From Posidonia oceanica (Eukaryota; Streptophyta; Magnoliopsida; Alismatales; Posidoniaceae), in NCBI GenBank assembly GCA_037176725.1, contig JAZBRS010000020.1:53534001-53598000 (forward strand): a stretch of 64,000 bases of DNA. Direction: 5' to 3'. Position 1 is the first letter of the stretch. Each line of letters starts with the position of its first letter. The notes below the pieces were generated by a model. The model was not told where the DNA came from and made no database searches. It worked only from the letters and a program-made list of their open reading frames with translations. This document shows, one piece after another, positions 11,756-22,991 of this stretch. Made by a program: the position numbers and the translations under genes.

Positions 11756-13927
11756 ATGGCCCAGTCTACCGGTGAGCTCCGCTTCTCTGTTGACTCGGAG
11801 GGGTTTACCACTTGGGTCCCTCCGGATTTCACTTCCACTCGCTCTGTGTCCTCTGTGACACTAGGATTTCACCCTCAGGTGTCTAGGGCACCCTAGTTTG
11901 CTGCAGGGCATTGGCAGACATGCGTCCCTCCAGATCCGGTCGTCGAGTCTGTCTCGATGACCGCCCCTTACGTTCCAGAGGCACCTCTGACCCTTCCGTC
12001 CCAGGGTTATGTCGCTCCCGACATCCCTTCTACTGCGGCAACCTTTACCCTAGGTTCCCGACCTCTTGAGTCTGCCCCTCAGCCGATTCTGCAATTCAGC
12101 GTTCCCACTCACAGGTCCCCTGAAGTGCGGTATCGGCACCTGATGGAGCTTGCCCACATACTGCAGGGTATGGCTCTATCAATTCGCCCCTCTTGTGTTC
12201 CTGTTGCCCCTGAGGTTCTTCTGCGGCCTGCTCTTGCACACACTGCACTCCTGTCCAGACCATCGCCCCAGCAACACACTGCTCCGGTGATGGGGGTGCG
12301 GCATCTGTCTCCTGCTTCTACACAGCACTATGCACTGCATGCAACTCTGCCACCTGGTGATCAGTTCTTTGGGCTGGTTGGAGCACAGTACTCCACTAGC
12401 TCGCTGCCTGACACCGTGCCTGCGCAGCAACTGTTGCTCCAGCACTCTGCACCACGCACCGTACAGCATATTATCTATCCATCCCCCTTGCATCAGGTTC
12501 AGAACCCAGCATACTTCCCTGCCTACACAGCACCACCGCATGGATACGCTGGCCATCCTGTCGCGCCACCAGGCAACGCGATGGTGGATCCGAAGGAGCA
12601 CTTCGGTGCGACCCAGACGGTGTATGTGGTTCCTACCTCTGCTGCACCATCCCCTATGGTAGCCAATCCAGACCTCATCAATGACAGGATGGACGTTCTG
12701 GAGAAAGCACTACGTCTAGTGCAGGGCAAGGACCACCAGTCTTACCAATTTCGCGACCTCTGTCTCTTTCCGGAGGCCGCACTCCCTTCGAAGTTCCGCA
12801 TCCCGATCTTCAATAAATACAATGGTAGAGGCTATCCAATTTCGCATCTGAAGGCATACTACGGGGACCTTGCTCAGCTTCAGGTTGATGAAAGGCTCCT
12901 TATCTGCCTGTTTCAGAAGAGTTTAACCGGCCCCGCGCTCAAGTGGTTCACTTTCCTTAACATGGCTGCGGTTCGAACTTGGACAGATCTTTCTCAGGCC
13001 TTCTTTGAGCAGTATGCTTTCAACCTTGACCTGATCCCTAAGAGGAAGGATCTCGTCGCCATCTAGTAGAGGCCCTAAGAGCCATTCGGGGAGTATGTCA
13101 ATCGCTGGCCCTCCTTAGCCGTCTAGGTCAAAGATAGATCCTCCGAGGAGGATTCTATCGAGATGATCGTTAAAGGGGCGCAGCCAGCAACTGGGACTCT
13201 GCTTTGCATTCAGCACAACACTAGTTTTGCATCGCTGATTAGGGCTGGCGCTTGTGTGGAAAGCTCACTACGAAGTGGGCATTTCCCCGCACTTTCTGCA
13301 TTGGCTAGGTAGGCCAACACCTCCAGCAACTGCCGTAACAGCAACAACAACAACAACTTCGCTCCTGACTGCTCCGAACAGCACACCGAAGCATGCACCG
13401 ATCCTCTCGAAGAGCCTATCTATGCAGAGAGTCAGCCAGACCCTTTTTCGCTAGAGCACGTACCTAATTTTGCACCCACTACACACACTGCCATTATCGA
13501 GCCCGTGCATCACGTCGCACCTGCTCGGCAAGGACTCTATCTAGGGCAAAGACGACCTCGTCGGGCTGAGTGTGATTACACGCCTCTACCCGAACCATTG
13601 AGCGTCATCTTCCCTCAAGTTGGGTCGCTCTTGAGACTCCCGGCTGTCCGTCCGTCACCAAACCCCCCTCCGTGGTGGCATGATATGGATCAGTTCTGCA
13701 GTTTCCATCGGACCACCGGGCACTCGACAGACAGCTGCCTCACTCTCCAGGACGCCGTTCAGTGCCTGATCGATCGTAGGATCATCAGCATTGACGAGCA
13801 GGAGCCTGCACATACACATACACCTGCACTTGCACTCACACACCCTAGTGTAGTTGACCCTTCCTCTTCCGAGCCTGCAGGTTTCGCAGCTGTCGGAACC
13901 TTGGGGGTCTACACCAGACTTTTCTGA
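11756..13927 (+). pseudogene. gag: gag polyprotein of element B, broken by six in-frame stops
   Basis: A single frame runs from ATG 11,756 (MAQSTGELRF) to TGA 13,925-13,927, interrupted at 11,894, 13,064, 13,067, 13,076, 13,124 and 13,310 (five TAG, one TAA). There is no frameshift over 2.1 kb. The capsid-type domain is seen at about 12,760-13,200: KFRIPIFNKYNGRGYPISHL, then ALKWFTFL, WTDLSQAFFEQY, and FGEYVNRW after the stops. This is the usual Ty3/gypsy gag pattern. A zinc-knuckle-like CSFHRTTGHSTDSC lies at about 13,696-13,737, followed by LQDAVQCLID. A (CAA) run near 13,340 encodes consecutive asparagines. All six stops can be explained by C-to-T change of CAG or CAA. The product would form particles that package element RNA. 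The start is chosen because it is the first ATG of the conserved frame and follows the acceptor-like site. Confidence 0.88.
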
Positions 13928-14219
13928 GTTCAGCTCTGCCCCGGTGGATCCTTCTGATCCCATCGGTGCAATCCCCTTTTCCTGCCTTTCCTGTCTCGTT
14001 CGAGGGACGCTCGGAGATGCAACGGTAGTGCCGACAGCAAGACCAGTCGCAGCGTCACCCAGGTTAGCTCCTCCTCCAACTTTTGCAGCCCCAGTGCTCC
14101 CTACACTGCCGTCAGCAGCTCCAGTAGCCCCAGTGCTCCCTGCATTGCCAACCATGAACCTCGCCGACAGCATCAGCGGTGTAGGAGCAAACCCAGTGCC
14201 TCCCTCCCGAGGTTGCTAA
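13928..14219 (+). pseudogene. Probable C-terminal tail of gag, in another frame
   Basis: After the TGA at 13,925 a proline/alanine/serine-rich open stretch continues in the third plus frame to a stop at 14,217-14,219, overlapping from about 13,860. Element A has a similarly placed Pro/Ser-rich tail in frame with its knuckle, ending just before the same GAGGTTGCT-ACAG sequence. I infer that a small indel near 13,860-13,920 in B moved the tail out of frame. Low-complexity composition makes this less certain than the main gag call. Confidence 0.45.
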
Positions 14220-14228
14220 CAGGTAAGT
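14219..14228 (+). promoter_or_regulatory. Consensus 5' splice-donor sequence just after gag (element B)
   Basis: ACAG|GTAAGT follows the end of the gag tail. It is identical in sequence and position to element A (321-330), while the surrounding bases differ. In an autonomous relative this could be the start of the intron between gag and pol; here no pol follows. Confidence 0.45.
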
Positions 14229-16034
14229 CCTTCTTACCTCTTTTTTGATTCCTGCATTGTCTTTTCTTTTCGTTTTGTTTTGTTTTTTGTGGTTTCTCGC
14301 CTTGCCTGAAAATTATAAAAAGCATAAAATCAACAAAACCCAAAAAGAACATGCATCCCTTTCTGCTTCTTGCATTCATTCCTTGCATCCGGGCTAGCAG
14401 CCCTAACTACTCGGCGATAGGTCCGTTAACCTGTCATCCTCGGGCTGATATCCCTAACTATTCGGCGATAGGTCCGTCAACCTATCACTCTGCACATTTA
14501 TGCCATCCTGCACATATCTATCATCATGCATTGTCATTTACTGCATGTACATGTCATTTCTTGCATCCTGTAAAGCATAAAGCCAAAAAATTAAGAAAAT
14601 AAAAAAAAGCAAAAATATTTTCTTCGCCTTCCTGCTGGTTTTCCCTTTTTATGTTTTCTTAAGCACAAAAACCATAAAAATACAAAACCAATGCAAAAAC
14701 CCAAAAACATGCTTGTCCCTTTCCCTTCTAAAAAAGACAAACCCATAAACATTTGTATAATCAGAAACCCGACTTCGGACAAACAAGCAGCGCCTAGAGG
14801 ATGTCAAGCAGTGACAATCTCAGGCAGGTCTCACCCGAGCAGCGCCATCTCTTGCATATGGCCACAAAGTGAGACTGAGAGCAGAATAGAGCATCTCGCT
14901 GAGTTTCAGAATTCCAGGAGCGAGATCCACCTTATCAAGAGAGTCCACCAGACATGGAGAGGACTAAAGCAGAGTAGAGCATAGCCAGAGGCTGCCTGTA
15001 CACATTGCAGAGGCTGAAGGTGCACGCCGATCAGCCAACTCTTAACGCCTCATCAGGAACTACTACCCCAAGAGGGCAAAGTCATGCATGTCCAAAAGAA
15101 TAGAGATCATGTGAGCAGAAAAATATGATAACATGATATGCATGCTGTGCATAAAAGAAATATGAAGAAAGAAGTCAAAGAAAGAAGGCGCTCAAGAGAG
15201 GAGTGACTCGGACGAGTATCGAAGCCCCCTCAGTTATCAACATCAAGCGCCACACTGGCAATTGCACGGGACACTTAATCGGGAGGACCTGGCCCTACCC
15301 TCCGAGCGCAGCAGCATGCTCCAATCCCCTGTGCAGACAACACTTACTTCCTTAGCAGGCTAGATGCAGATTCGGTCACTCATGAGGGGAAAAGAAACAT
15401 CATTCTGTGAGCGTCAAAAGCGGTAGTCGGTCCCCGAGGAATTAAGGCGGAAGCTGTGAAGCTGCATCCAGCGCTTCTGCTACCCACAAGCAACCAAAGG
15501 TTATACCCTGCAAAACTAAGGCCTCATCTTGAGCCAAGAGTGAGAAAGAGAGCCACCGATCACAACTCAATATGGCGTTGCACAAGGATCGAGACCCCCT
15601 GAGTCTAAAAGTGCAGAAGCACCCTTTCGACACAGCTGCTTTTGAGTCCAATGCCACCAAAACATGCATGCTGTAATATATTGTTATCTTCTTCCCTTCT
15701 CCCGGTTTTTGAAAATCGGAGCCAAGGATGTGCACTTTTGCCTGCCTCGCTCAGAGGCTTCGCGCTTTTCAAAGTTTTGCCGCCCATCGCATTGGATAGG
15801 TCCTTGATGACTAGCATGTCCCTCGTCTGTCACCCCATGACACCACGAAGCATGCCCGCGTTGAGACCATTGCACACCTACCACGGTGGGTTCCCTTTTT
15901 CTCTCTGCATCATTTTACATTTCCTTGCATGCGGGCTGGCACCCCTAACTGCTCGGCGATAGGTCCGTCAACCTATCATCAATTCACCCATTCATCCATC
16001 CTTTGCATTTTGGTGCCAGGGGTGCTTAGGCTGT

Positions 16035-16062
16035 CCCCTGGTATCATCCCTGATACCAGGGG
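16035..16062 (+). repeat. Perfect 12-bp stem-loop in element B 3' UTR
   Basis: CCCCTGGTATCA, loop TCCC, TGATACCAGGGG, followed by GCATCTTTTTT. Homologous stems lie at 16,318-16,344 (shorter pairing, larger loop) and 2,129-2,155 (element A). The T-run after the stem is conserved in all three. Confidence 0.88.
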
Positions 16063-16317
16063 CATCTTTTTTGCTGCCCCATGCTATCGTCCCCCTCATC
16101 TCATCGGGCTGGCAGCCCTAACTGCCCGGCGATAGGTCCATCAACTTATCACCTTGCATTCATTATTCCATCGCATCCCCCATCGACATTGCACCTCGCA
16201 CGGTGAGCCCCTGCATCCATTCCACTGCATTCGGGTTGGTAGCCCTAACTACTCGGCTGACAAACCCGTTAGTGTTGTCTCCACCTTATATATTGATGCC
16301 ACGGGCGCTTCGGCTGT

Positions 16318-16344
16318 CCCCTGGTATTGTTCACCGATACTAGG
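16318..16344 (+). repeat. Second, weaker copy of the 3' UTR stem-loop
   Basis: CCCCTGGTAT and ATACTAGGGG separated by a short loop, followed by GCATCTTTTT, in the same context as the copy at 16,035. Confidence 0.7.
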
Positions 16345-16794
16345 GGCATCTTTTTGCTGCCCCATGATATCCCATTTCCATCTGCGTTGGGCTGACATCC
16401 CCAATTGTCACGGGAGCGTCTACGGACCTCTATCGCACCTTCTGGTTCGGTATCCCGCCCCCTTTCCACCCTCATTTGGGTTGACATCCCCAACTATCGC
16501 GGGAACATCCATGGACCTCTGCCGCACCTTCTGGTTCGGTATCCTGCCCCCTTTTCCACCCTCATTCGGGCTAAGTCTGTTAACTCCTCGTCGGGTTGAT
16601 AGCCCCAACTATCCAATGATGAGTCCGTCAACTCCTCGTCGGGCTGATAGCCCTAACTATCCGGTGATGAGTCCGTTAACTCCTTAGAGGGCCGATACTC
16701 CCTAACTATCCGACGATAGGTCCGTTAACTTATCACCCTTTCGTCGTAGTGTAATAGCATTCTGTTGCATGGCATTATCATTTCATCATCACCT

Positions 16795-17400
16795 GGACAT
16801 CACGCGCTTAGGATTCGAACCACTGGTTCGTGTATTACCTAAAGTATCATCCTCGGCACCCGCAAGACTTTCGCAGCTTACCGGTTTTGGATGATACTTG
16901 CAGTAGTGCGCGGCTTTGGGATCGTTTTCTCGGTTCCGCATGCCCGGCGTTCCACTGTCTATACACTGCATTCCACTGCATCTTCATTGCATAACATCAT
17001 GTAACTCTCTTGTATCTTCCGTAGAGTCAATCCTAGTTTCGCATCTCATCATCACATGGGTATGGCGTGCTTAGGATTCGAACCCTTGGTTCGTGTAATG
17101 CCTAAGGTAGCATCCTCAGCATCCGCAAGACTTTCACAGCTTGCCCGCTTTGGATGATACTCGCAGCAGTTCGCTGCCTTGGGATCGTTTTCTCGGTTCT
17201 GCATGCCCGACGTTCCACTGTTTATACTCTGCATTTCACTACATAGCATTGCGTGCTTAGGATTCGAACCCGTGGTTCGCGTACTGCCTAAGGTAGCATC
17301 CTCAGCACCCGTAAGACTTTCACAGCTTGCTAGCTTCGAATGGTACTCGTAGTAGTGCGTGGCCTCAGATCGTTTTCTCGATGCTGTGTGCCCCATTGCA
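16795..17400 (+). repeat. Three imperfect tandem units starting at CGCTTAGGATTCGAACC-like sequence
   Basis: The phrase GCTTAGGATTCGAACC occurs near 16,805, 17,069 and 17,252 (spacings about 265 and 183). Each copy is followed by TGGTTCG, CTAAGGTA or a variant, CATCCTC-GCACCCGCAAGACTTT and TGGATGATACT, then a variant of GGGATCGTTTTCTCGG. On the minus strand GGTTCGAATCC matches a pol III B-box consensus, but no tRNA fold or A-box is seen around it. Confidence 0.8.
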
Positions 17401-17960
17401 TAACATTTGCACGCTTGTTGCACTATTACTCCTCCGTAGTCATCATACCAACTTCCACACTCAATTTCCTGGACGTTATAGGCCCGTCATCGCATGCACA
17501 TCCACTGTACCCTTACCTTCAGCATATTCACATTCAGCCTTTTACTTTTAGCACTTGCATTGCCTATGCCTACAGCAAAAGCTTGGCAAATGGCACCCCC
17601 GCGCTAGAGCTGTATACTGCTCAGCGCACCCAATTGTCCAGCTCTCCTGAAGTATTGCTCGACGATGCTGCATTGCATTCTCCACCTTTTCTGCGTGCAT
17701 GCATCACCCGCTTTCCCCCAGAGGAGTATAGCGCAATGAGCATTAATGTAGGCATCACATTTGTATCAGCACCCTACACTAGTCTTTGCATTGGCACTGC
17801 AACCTAGTGTTCGTACTCATCAGCATTCGGCGATCAGTCATGAATTTCGGTGCATCTACCGAAAAAGTGACTTACGTCTACAGCAAAGTTTGGCTCTCCA
17901 GTGTTAGATGGGGTGTCTTGTCAACCTTGAGCAGCGGCCTCAGTCCCCTTGACCTCGCTC

Positions 17961-17973
17961 AGGGAGGGGCATC
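17961..17973 (+). promoter_or_regulatory. Polypurine tract of element B
   Basis: AGGGAGGGGCATC lies immediately before the TGTTGACACCC start of the 3' LTR. The identical sequence precedes the 3' LTR of element A (44,345-44,357). It would prime plus-strand DNA synthesis. Confidence 0.85.
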
Positions 17974-20900
17974 TGTTGACACCCTATTTTGACAGGCTGA
18001 ATTGGTGGACCTCTCTCTGGTGACTTCAAAACTCTCTCAAAACCCTAACCCAAAAAAACATCCAAAAACCCCAGGAAAACCCATCATTTCTTCAACCTAG
18101 AAAATCATCCAAAAATCCTAGGAAAATCCATCCTTTCTTCAACCTAGAAAACCATCCAAAAATCCTAGAAAACCTAGGTAAAACAATCCGGAAATCCAAT
18201 CCAAACCATAAACCAAAACCCATTTCAAACCCGAACCCTAAACCTTCCAAAACACTTCAAAAATCCCATTTAAAACCATAGAAAACCTTAAATTAAACCT
18301 TAGGTCAAATCCTAAAAACCCTAGGTCACACACCCACACAAAACCCCTCTAAATTCAGGTCATTATCCTCCCTATCTCTCTTCATTATCCTTTTCTCTCT
18401 CCTCATTATTCTCCCCCTCTCTTCTTCTCCCTCCTTCTTCCAAACTCATCATCAGCCCCATTTAACACTTCTTAAAACAATTAAAGAGAAAATCCAACCA
18501 GAAAAATAAATCAAACACTTAAAAAATAATTCAAAAGAAAATCTAATTAAAAACAAATCAAAACAACCCAAAAACAGTTAAAACTGATTAAAAAACAAAT
18601 TAAAACAAACTAAAAGACTTAAAAATGATCTAAAACAATTAAAAAACAAATTTCAATACTTAAAACAATTAAAAAACAAATTTCAAAACTTAGAGACAAT
18701 TAAAACAAATCAAAACCCATTAAAAACAATTAAAGAAGCAAACATAAGAAAAAAACCATTCAAAACCCTTAACAAGAAAAACAATCTAAAAATCCAATCA
18801 AAAACCTTAAAACAATCAAAGAAAAATTAAAACAACTAACAAACTTAAAATAAAAAGGAAAAACTTAAATAATCAAAACAATTAAAAAAACTTTAAGAAA
18901 ACAATTAAGGAAAACAAATCAAAAGTTTAAGAGAAACAATTAAAAAGCTTAGAGAACAATCAGGAAAAAAGAACAAACAAAAACAATTAAAAAAGAAAAG
19001 AATAAGAAAAACAATCAAAAACCCTAATTAAAAAATTTTAACAAAGAAACAATTAATTAAAGGAAGAAAAAAGAAAAAAGCACATAAGGATAAAACCAAT
19101 TAAAAAATTTAAACAAATTAACAAACTTAAAAGCAATTAACAACTAAAATCAAGAGGGAAAAACTTAATCAAATTAAAAAACTTAAAAACAATTAACAAA
19201 CTTAAAATTGAAAAGAAAAACTTAAAATAAAAAAACCAACTTAAATCAAGAGGAAAATTTAAACAATTAAAACAATCAGGGAAAAGTTTAAAAAACTATT
19301 AACAAACTTAAAAGAATAATTAAAAGGAAGACCTAAAAAATAATTACTTAAAACTCTAAAACAAATCCAACTTTAAAAACCAAAACCCAAATTCCTTTTC
19401 TTTTTCTTCTCCTTTTCTTTCTTCTTCGTTTTTCTCCTTCTTTTCCTCCCTTTCCTTCCCCTTTTATTTCTCTTTTTCTCCACATCCAAGGCTCGGCCCA
19501 CTCTCCTTCCTCCTATTCTTTTTTCTTTTTTTCATTGTGCTCCAAGCCCAACCCAACTTCCCCCTTCTTCTTCTTCTTCTCTTCTTCCTCCTCACCACCA
19601 GCACAAATGACAGAGCTCCCTCCTCCATGATTCTCCTCCAAATTCAAACCTCACCTGACACCCAAAGACTTCCGGCCTCCTCCCATGCCCTGTGGCCGAA
19701 GACCAAGACCGCCATCACCCCCATGCCCTGCCATTGGTGGCAGAAGACCAAGACTTTCTTCCCCTTGACCTCACTCACACATAGAGAGAAGAGAGGGAGA
19801 TCAAAACCAGAATTCGACCCAAAACACCAAAAGAATACATACGTTCAAACCCAGAACCCTCTTGCCTTCCTTATGCGCGCTCTAGAGCCCCAAGAATTCA
19901 CCCTGAAATCCTCCCCCGAACCCATCTTTTCTCCTCACCTCACAGAACACCCTTCCACCTGGAAATTCACTTCCCACAACCCCGATCAGCCACCCAAACC
20001 TCCCCAGCAAACTCCTGGAACAACCACCTCCCCGAGCCACCCAACATCTCACCCTCACACATCATACAGTCCCCACAAACAACCACAAACACCTTCTGCA
20101 GCCAACTACCTAGAAATCTCCAAAACCTCACACCGCACTCCTGAGCAACCATCATCCCAATTAAACCCCTCCACCACCTTCCTGGGACCTCCAGCAACAC
20201 AGAGGAACCTCTACCTTGGCCCGGAGAGCCATAGAGCACCCTGACGACCTCAGCTCTACTGCCAACACCCAAAAAATCCCAGACTTCGCTACCCAGATTT
20301 CTTCAGTTGTTAGAAATCATTTAAATGCATATTTTATCATATCACATTGCATTTAGGCCCTCTAGTTATTTTTATTTGCATATAAGTCCTCCACAGTTTA
20401 TGCATTTCATTTAATCAGCATTTAAAACTATATTGTATTACAAAAAAACCCATAAAAATAGTTTAATTGCACATCAGTCCTCATATAGTTCATGCATTTC
20501 ATTTAATCAGCATTTAAAACCACATTGCATTAATAAAAAGCCCAGATATTTGTTTTATTTGCATTTTGGTCCTCCTGTGGTTCACAGTGTCTTGTGTTTG
20601 TTTCTTTTAAGCCCCTAACTTTGTTTTATTTGCATCTGGGTCCCTCTATGTTGTAATGTGCATGTTTTTTATTTTGTTTTCATTTTGCAGTTAAGCCCAA
20701 TGTTTAATTTTTATTGCATAAAGGTCCTGCCTTGTGTTCTTATGTCTGTGTGGTTTTTTTTCTAGCTTTGGATTTCAGTCCTCAGGTTTTCCTTATTTAC
20801 AAAATGGTCCTTCCTTTTGTTTTACAGAAGGTTTGGTTTCTTTTTTTGGCCTTGCATTTTAGTCCAAGTGGTTTTGAATATTGCATTTGGGTCCTTCCCC

Positions 20901-22991
20901 ATGTTTTCCTGTGACTTTTGGCTTAGTTTTTTGGCTTTGCATTTAATCCAACATGTTTTCAAGTTTTGCATGTGAGTCCTTCCATGCCATGTTGTGAGTC
21001 CCTGGATTTTTGTTTTGGCTTTGCTGTTTGGCCCAGAGTTTTGTCCAATTGCATATAGGTCCATGTAGTTGTCTTTTGTGCCTTCTGAGTCCTTTCTAAC
21101 TTTGTTCTCTGGTCCCAAAACTTTTCTAAATTGCATATAGGTCCCCACAAGTTTTCTAAGCTTTGTGCATGCTTTTGTTTGCTTTGCAATAAAATCCACA
21201 TAACTTTTGCAAATTGCATTTAAGTCCCTGGTCCTCTTGTGTAGCATGCATTGCACTCATTTCTATTTTGCATAATAGCCTCCCAGTTTACCATGATCAT
21301 ATCTAGACTCCTACATGCATCCTTCCATGCCTCCACTTTGCATTTAAGTCCACACATTTTTAGAAACTGCATTTAGGCCACCATCTTTGCATTTTTACAT
21401 GCATTGCACCCACACATCATTGCACTTAGCATCTTAACACACTTTTGAGCACCCTTAGCTCCCTTGCATGTAGGAGTCCCTGCACTGCACACACTAGGGT
21501 TAATTTACACATAGACCCCTGCAGTCTCATTTAATGTCACTTAGGCCCCCACTTAGCACTCTTTCCTTGGTTCTTGAGTCTTCTGACCTTGAGGCCAGTA
21601 TAACTTCCGATCGGACCGCCGGATCTTCGCGACCAAGCTACCCGGATCATCCTGGTGGTGTGGACTTTCATGCTGACCAAGGTCATCTCAGATCAGGCCT
21701 CAGATCTCCAAGGTAAGTCTATCTGAATCACTGCATAGTACTTTGTTACTTATCACTAGCATTGCATGCATTGTTTTCGTGTCACGTTTTCCGTACATGT
21801 AGATTAGGGCTTCACCTCTTGCCTATCTACTCTACTTCCTCTTTTCACATCTTCTTAGTGTCTTTGGGTTGAGTTTTCCTTGGATTCACTTCTGATCGCG
21901 GCCTTCTTCCCCCTTTTCCACGATCCGATTGCACCACGAGCTTTGAGCAGCGTGCGAGACACATCGTGGGACAGTTTAGTGGGAAACAGTCACAGGATAG
22001 TGGTGATCCCTCTGCTTGCTTTCTTTCCCCTTTGCGGGTTTTCACACCTGCATCGCGTAGTCCTTAACCGCTGTTTGTTTTCACACTTACATCGCTTGCC
22101 TCTCTTTACTTGTTTTATTTTTCCCCTTTGCATGTTTTCACATCTGCATTACGTGGCTTTTACGATGTTTTGTTTTCGCTCTTGCATCGCTTGTTTACCT
22201 TCGTTCTTGCTCCGTTTTCCGTGCCTGCATCTGTTTTCGCCTATTTTCGCACCATTTTGCGTGCCTGCTTTCTTTTCTCGCATCGTTTTGCGTGTTTGCT
22301 GTTGTATTCCTTTGCATGTCGCTTGCATGTGTATGGTTTTACCGCTGTTTTGTTTTGTCGCTTGCATTTGCATTAGGACAATGATGCTTACTGCCTAGAG
22401 TTCTCACGGACCAGGGTTCACCCGGTTCGGAACACAGATAGCGCTGCTGAGTACTTAGATTGCACGTTTAAATCCTTACATGCATTTCATCACTTAGAAC
22501 ACACCTTTGAGCATCTAATTAGGCATTCATGACACTTAGGCATTCAAAGTATGCATTTCCCTACGTATGCGAGCATAAGCCTAGAAAGATCGATTCTCGG
22601 GCATGTCGGGGGTGCCTAACACCTTCCCCGCATGTAATTGGAGTCCTTGCCCTTTCTCATTGTCCGTAATGACCATATTGCCCTTATCCTAAGCATGAGT
22701 CACATCATTGCATCTCATTTCATTTGCATTGCATCACATTGCGTCTTTTGCTTGGTTTTGCGTGTTTATTCACGCATTTCCCTGGTTTTCCTTGTCTCCC
22801 GACTTAATAGACACAGTAGCGACTCTGATTTGTCTTATCTTTTCTTTTTCTTGCTCTTTTTTCCCTTTTTTTGGTGTTTTCGAGTTAAGTCTTCCTTCTT
22901 GGACACACCCGCTAATAGTGAATCTGATTCTGATTGGTGCACGCGAGCTTTGGCATCGTGCATGTACAATCCGAACACCGGGATTACTACA
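17974..22991 (+). repeat. 3' LTR of element B
   Basis: It begins TGTTGACACCCTATTTTGAC and ends ATTACTACA at 22,991, directly before array DNA. It follows the 5' LTR throughout but lacks about 0.8 kb (the break is near 20,285-20,310, corresponding to about 6,664-7,476). It has a duplication of about 31 bases near 18,650 and an extra stretch near 19,705-19,745. At 21,712 it reads AAG|GTAAGT where the 5' LTR has AAC|GTAAGT. Confidence 0.93.

Larger units (their letters stand above)
14390..16740 (+). repeat. Dispersed to tandem GGGCTGGCAGCCC / GGTCCGTCAACC motif family
   Basis: The phrase GGGCTGGCAGCCCTAACTAC, then about 10 bases, then AGGTCCGTCAACC recurs near 14,390, 14,442, 15,930, 16,105 and 16,228, and in near-tandem form at 16,565-16,740 with a spacing of about 45-47 bases. 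The first 13 bases form a 5-bp inverted repeat (GGGCT-GGC-AGCCC). Related copies occur in element A near 1,991, 2,038 and 43,825. Confidence 0.75.
14229..17960 (+). other. Repeat-rich 3' untranslated region of element B, where pol would be expected
   Basis: The 3.7 kb contains no RT, RNase H, integrase or protease motif. Bases 14,776-15,900 follow element A 720-1,990. The rest is made of short repeats: the GGGCTGGCAGCCC family (14,390-16,740), stem-loops at 16,035 and 16,318, near-duplicated blocks containing CGCACCTTCTGGTTCGGTAT (16,430-16,560), and units beginning GCTTAGGATTCGAACC (16,800-17,400). Bases 17,820-17,960 match the equivalent stretch of A before its polypurine tract. Such variable, repeat-rich 3' UTRs are described for Tat/Ogre elements. 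Confidence 0.75.
4423..22991 (+). mobile_element. Element B: structurally complete, gag-only Tat/Ogre-like LTR retrotransposon nested in the array of A
   Basis: The 18.6-kb element has two matching LTRs (5,787 and 5,018 bp), each TG...CA, a primer-binding site directly after the 5' LTR, one gag frame, and a polypurine tract directly before the 3' LTR. Between gag (ends 14,219) and the polypurine tract (17,961) there are 3.7 kb without any protease, RT, RNase H or integrase motif in any frame, so it depends on another element for mobility. In the first 78 bases the two LTRs differ at six positions, all transitions, so the insertion is not recent. Element limits are strongly supported; the clade name is inferred. 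Confidence 0.9.

Noticed and set aside
16035..16080. Rho-independent terminator (stem-loop plus T-run)
   Set aside because: The context is a plant retrotransposon, where bacterial-type termination does not apply. The stem-loop is kept as a separate observation.
16800..17420. tRNA genes suggested by GGTTCGAATCC on the minus strand
   Set aside because: Only the B-box-like part is present. No acceptor, D or anticodon arm can be folded around it, and flanks are tandem-repeat sequence.
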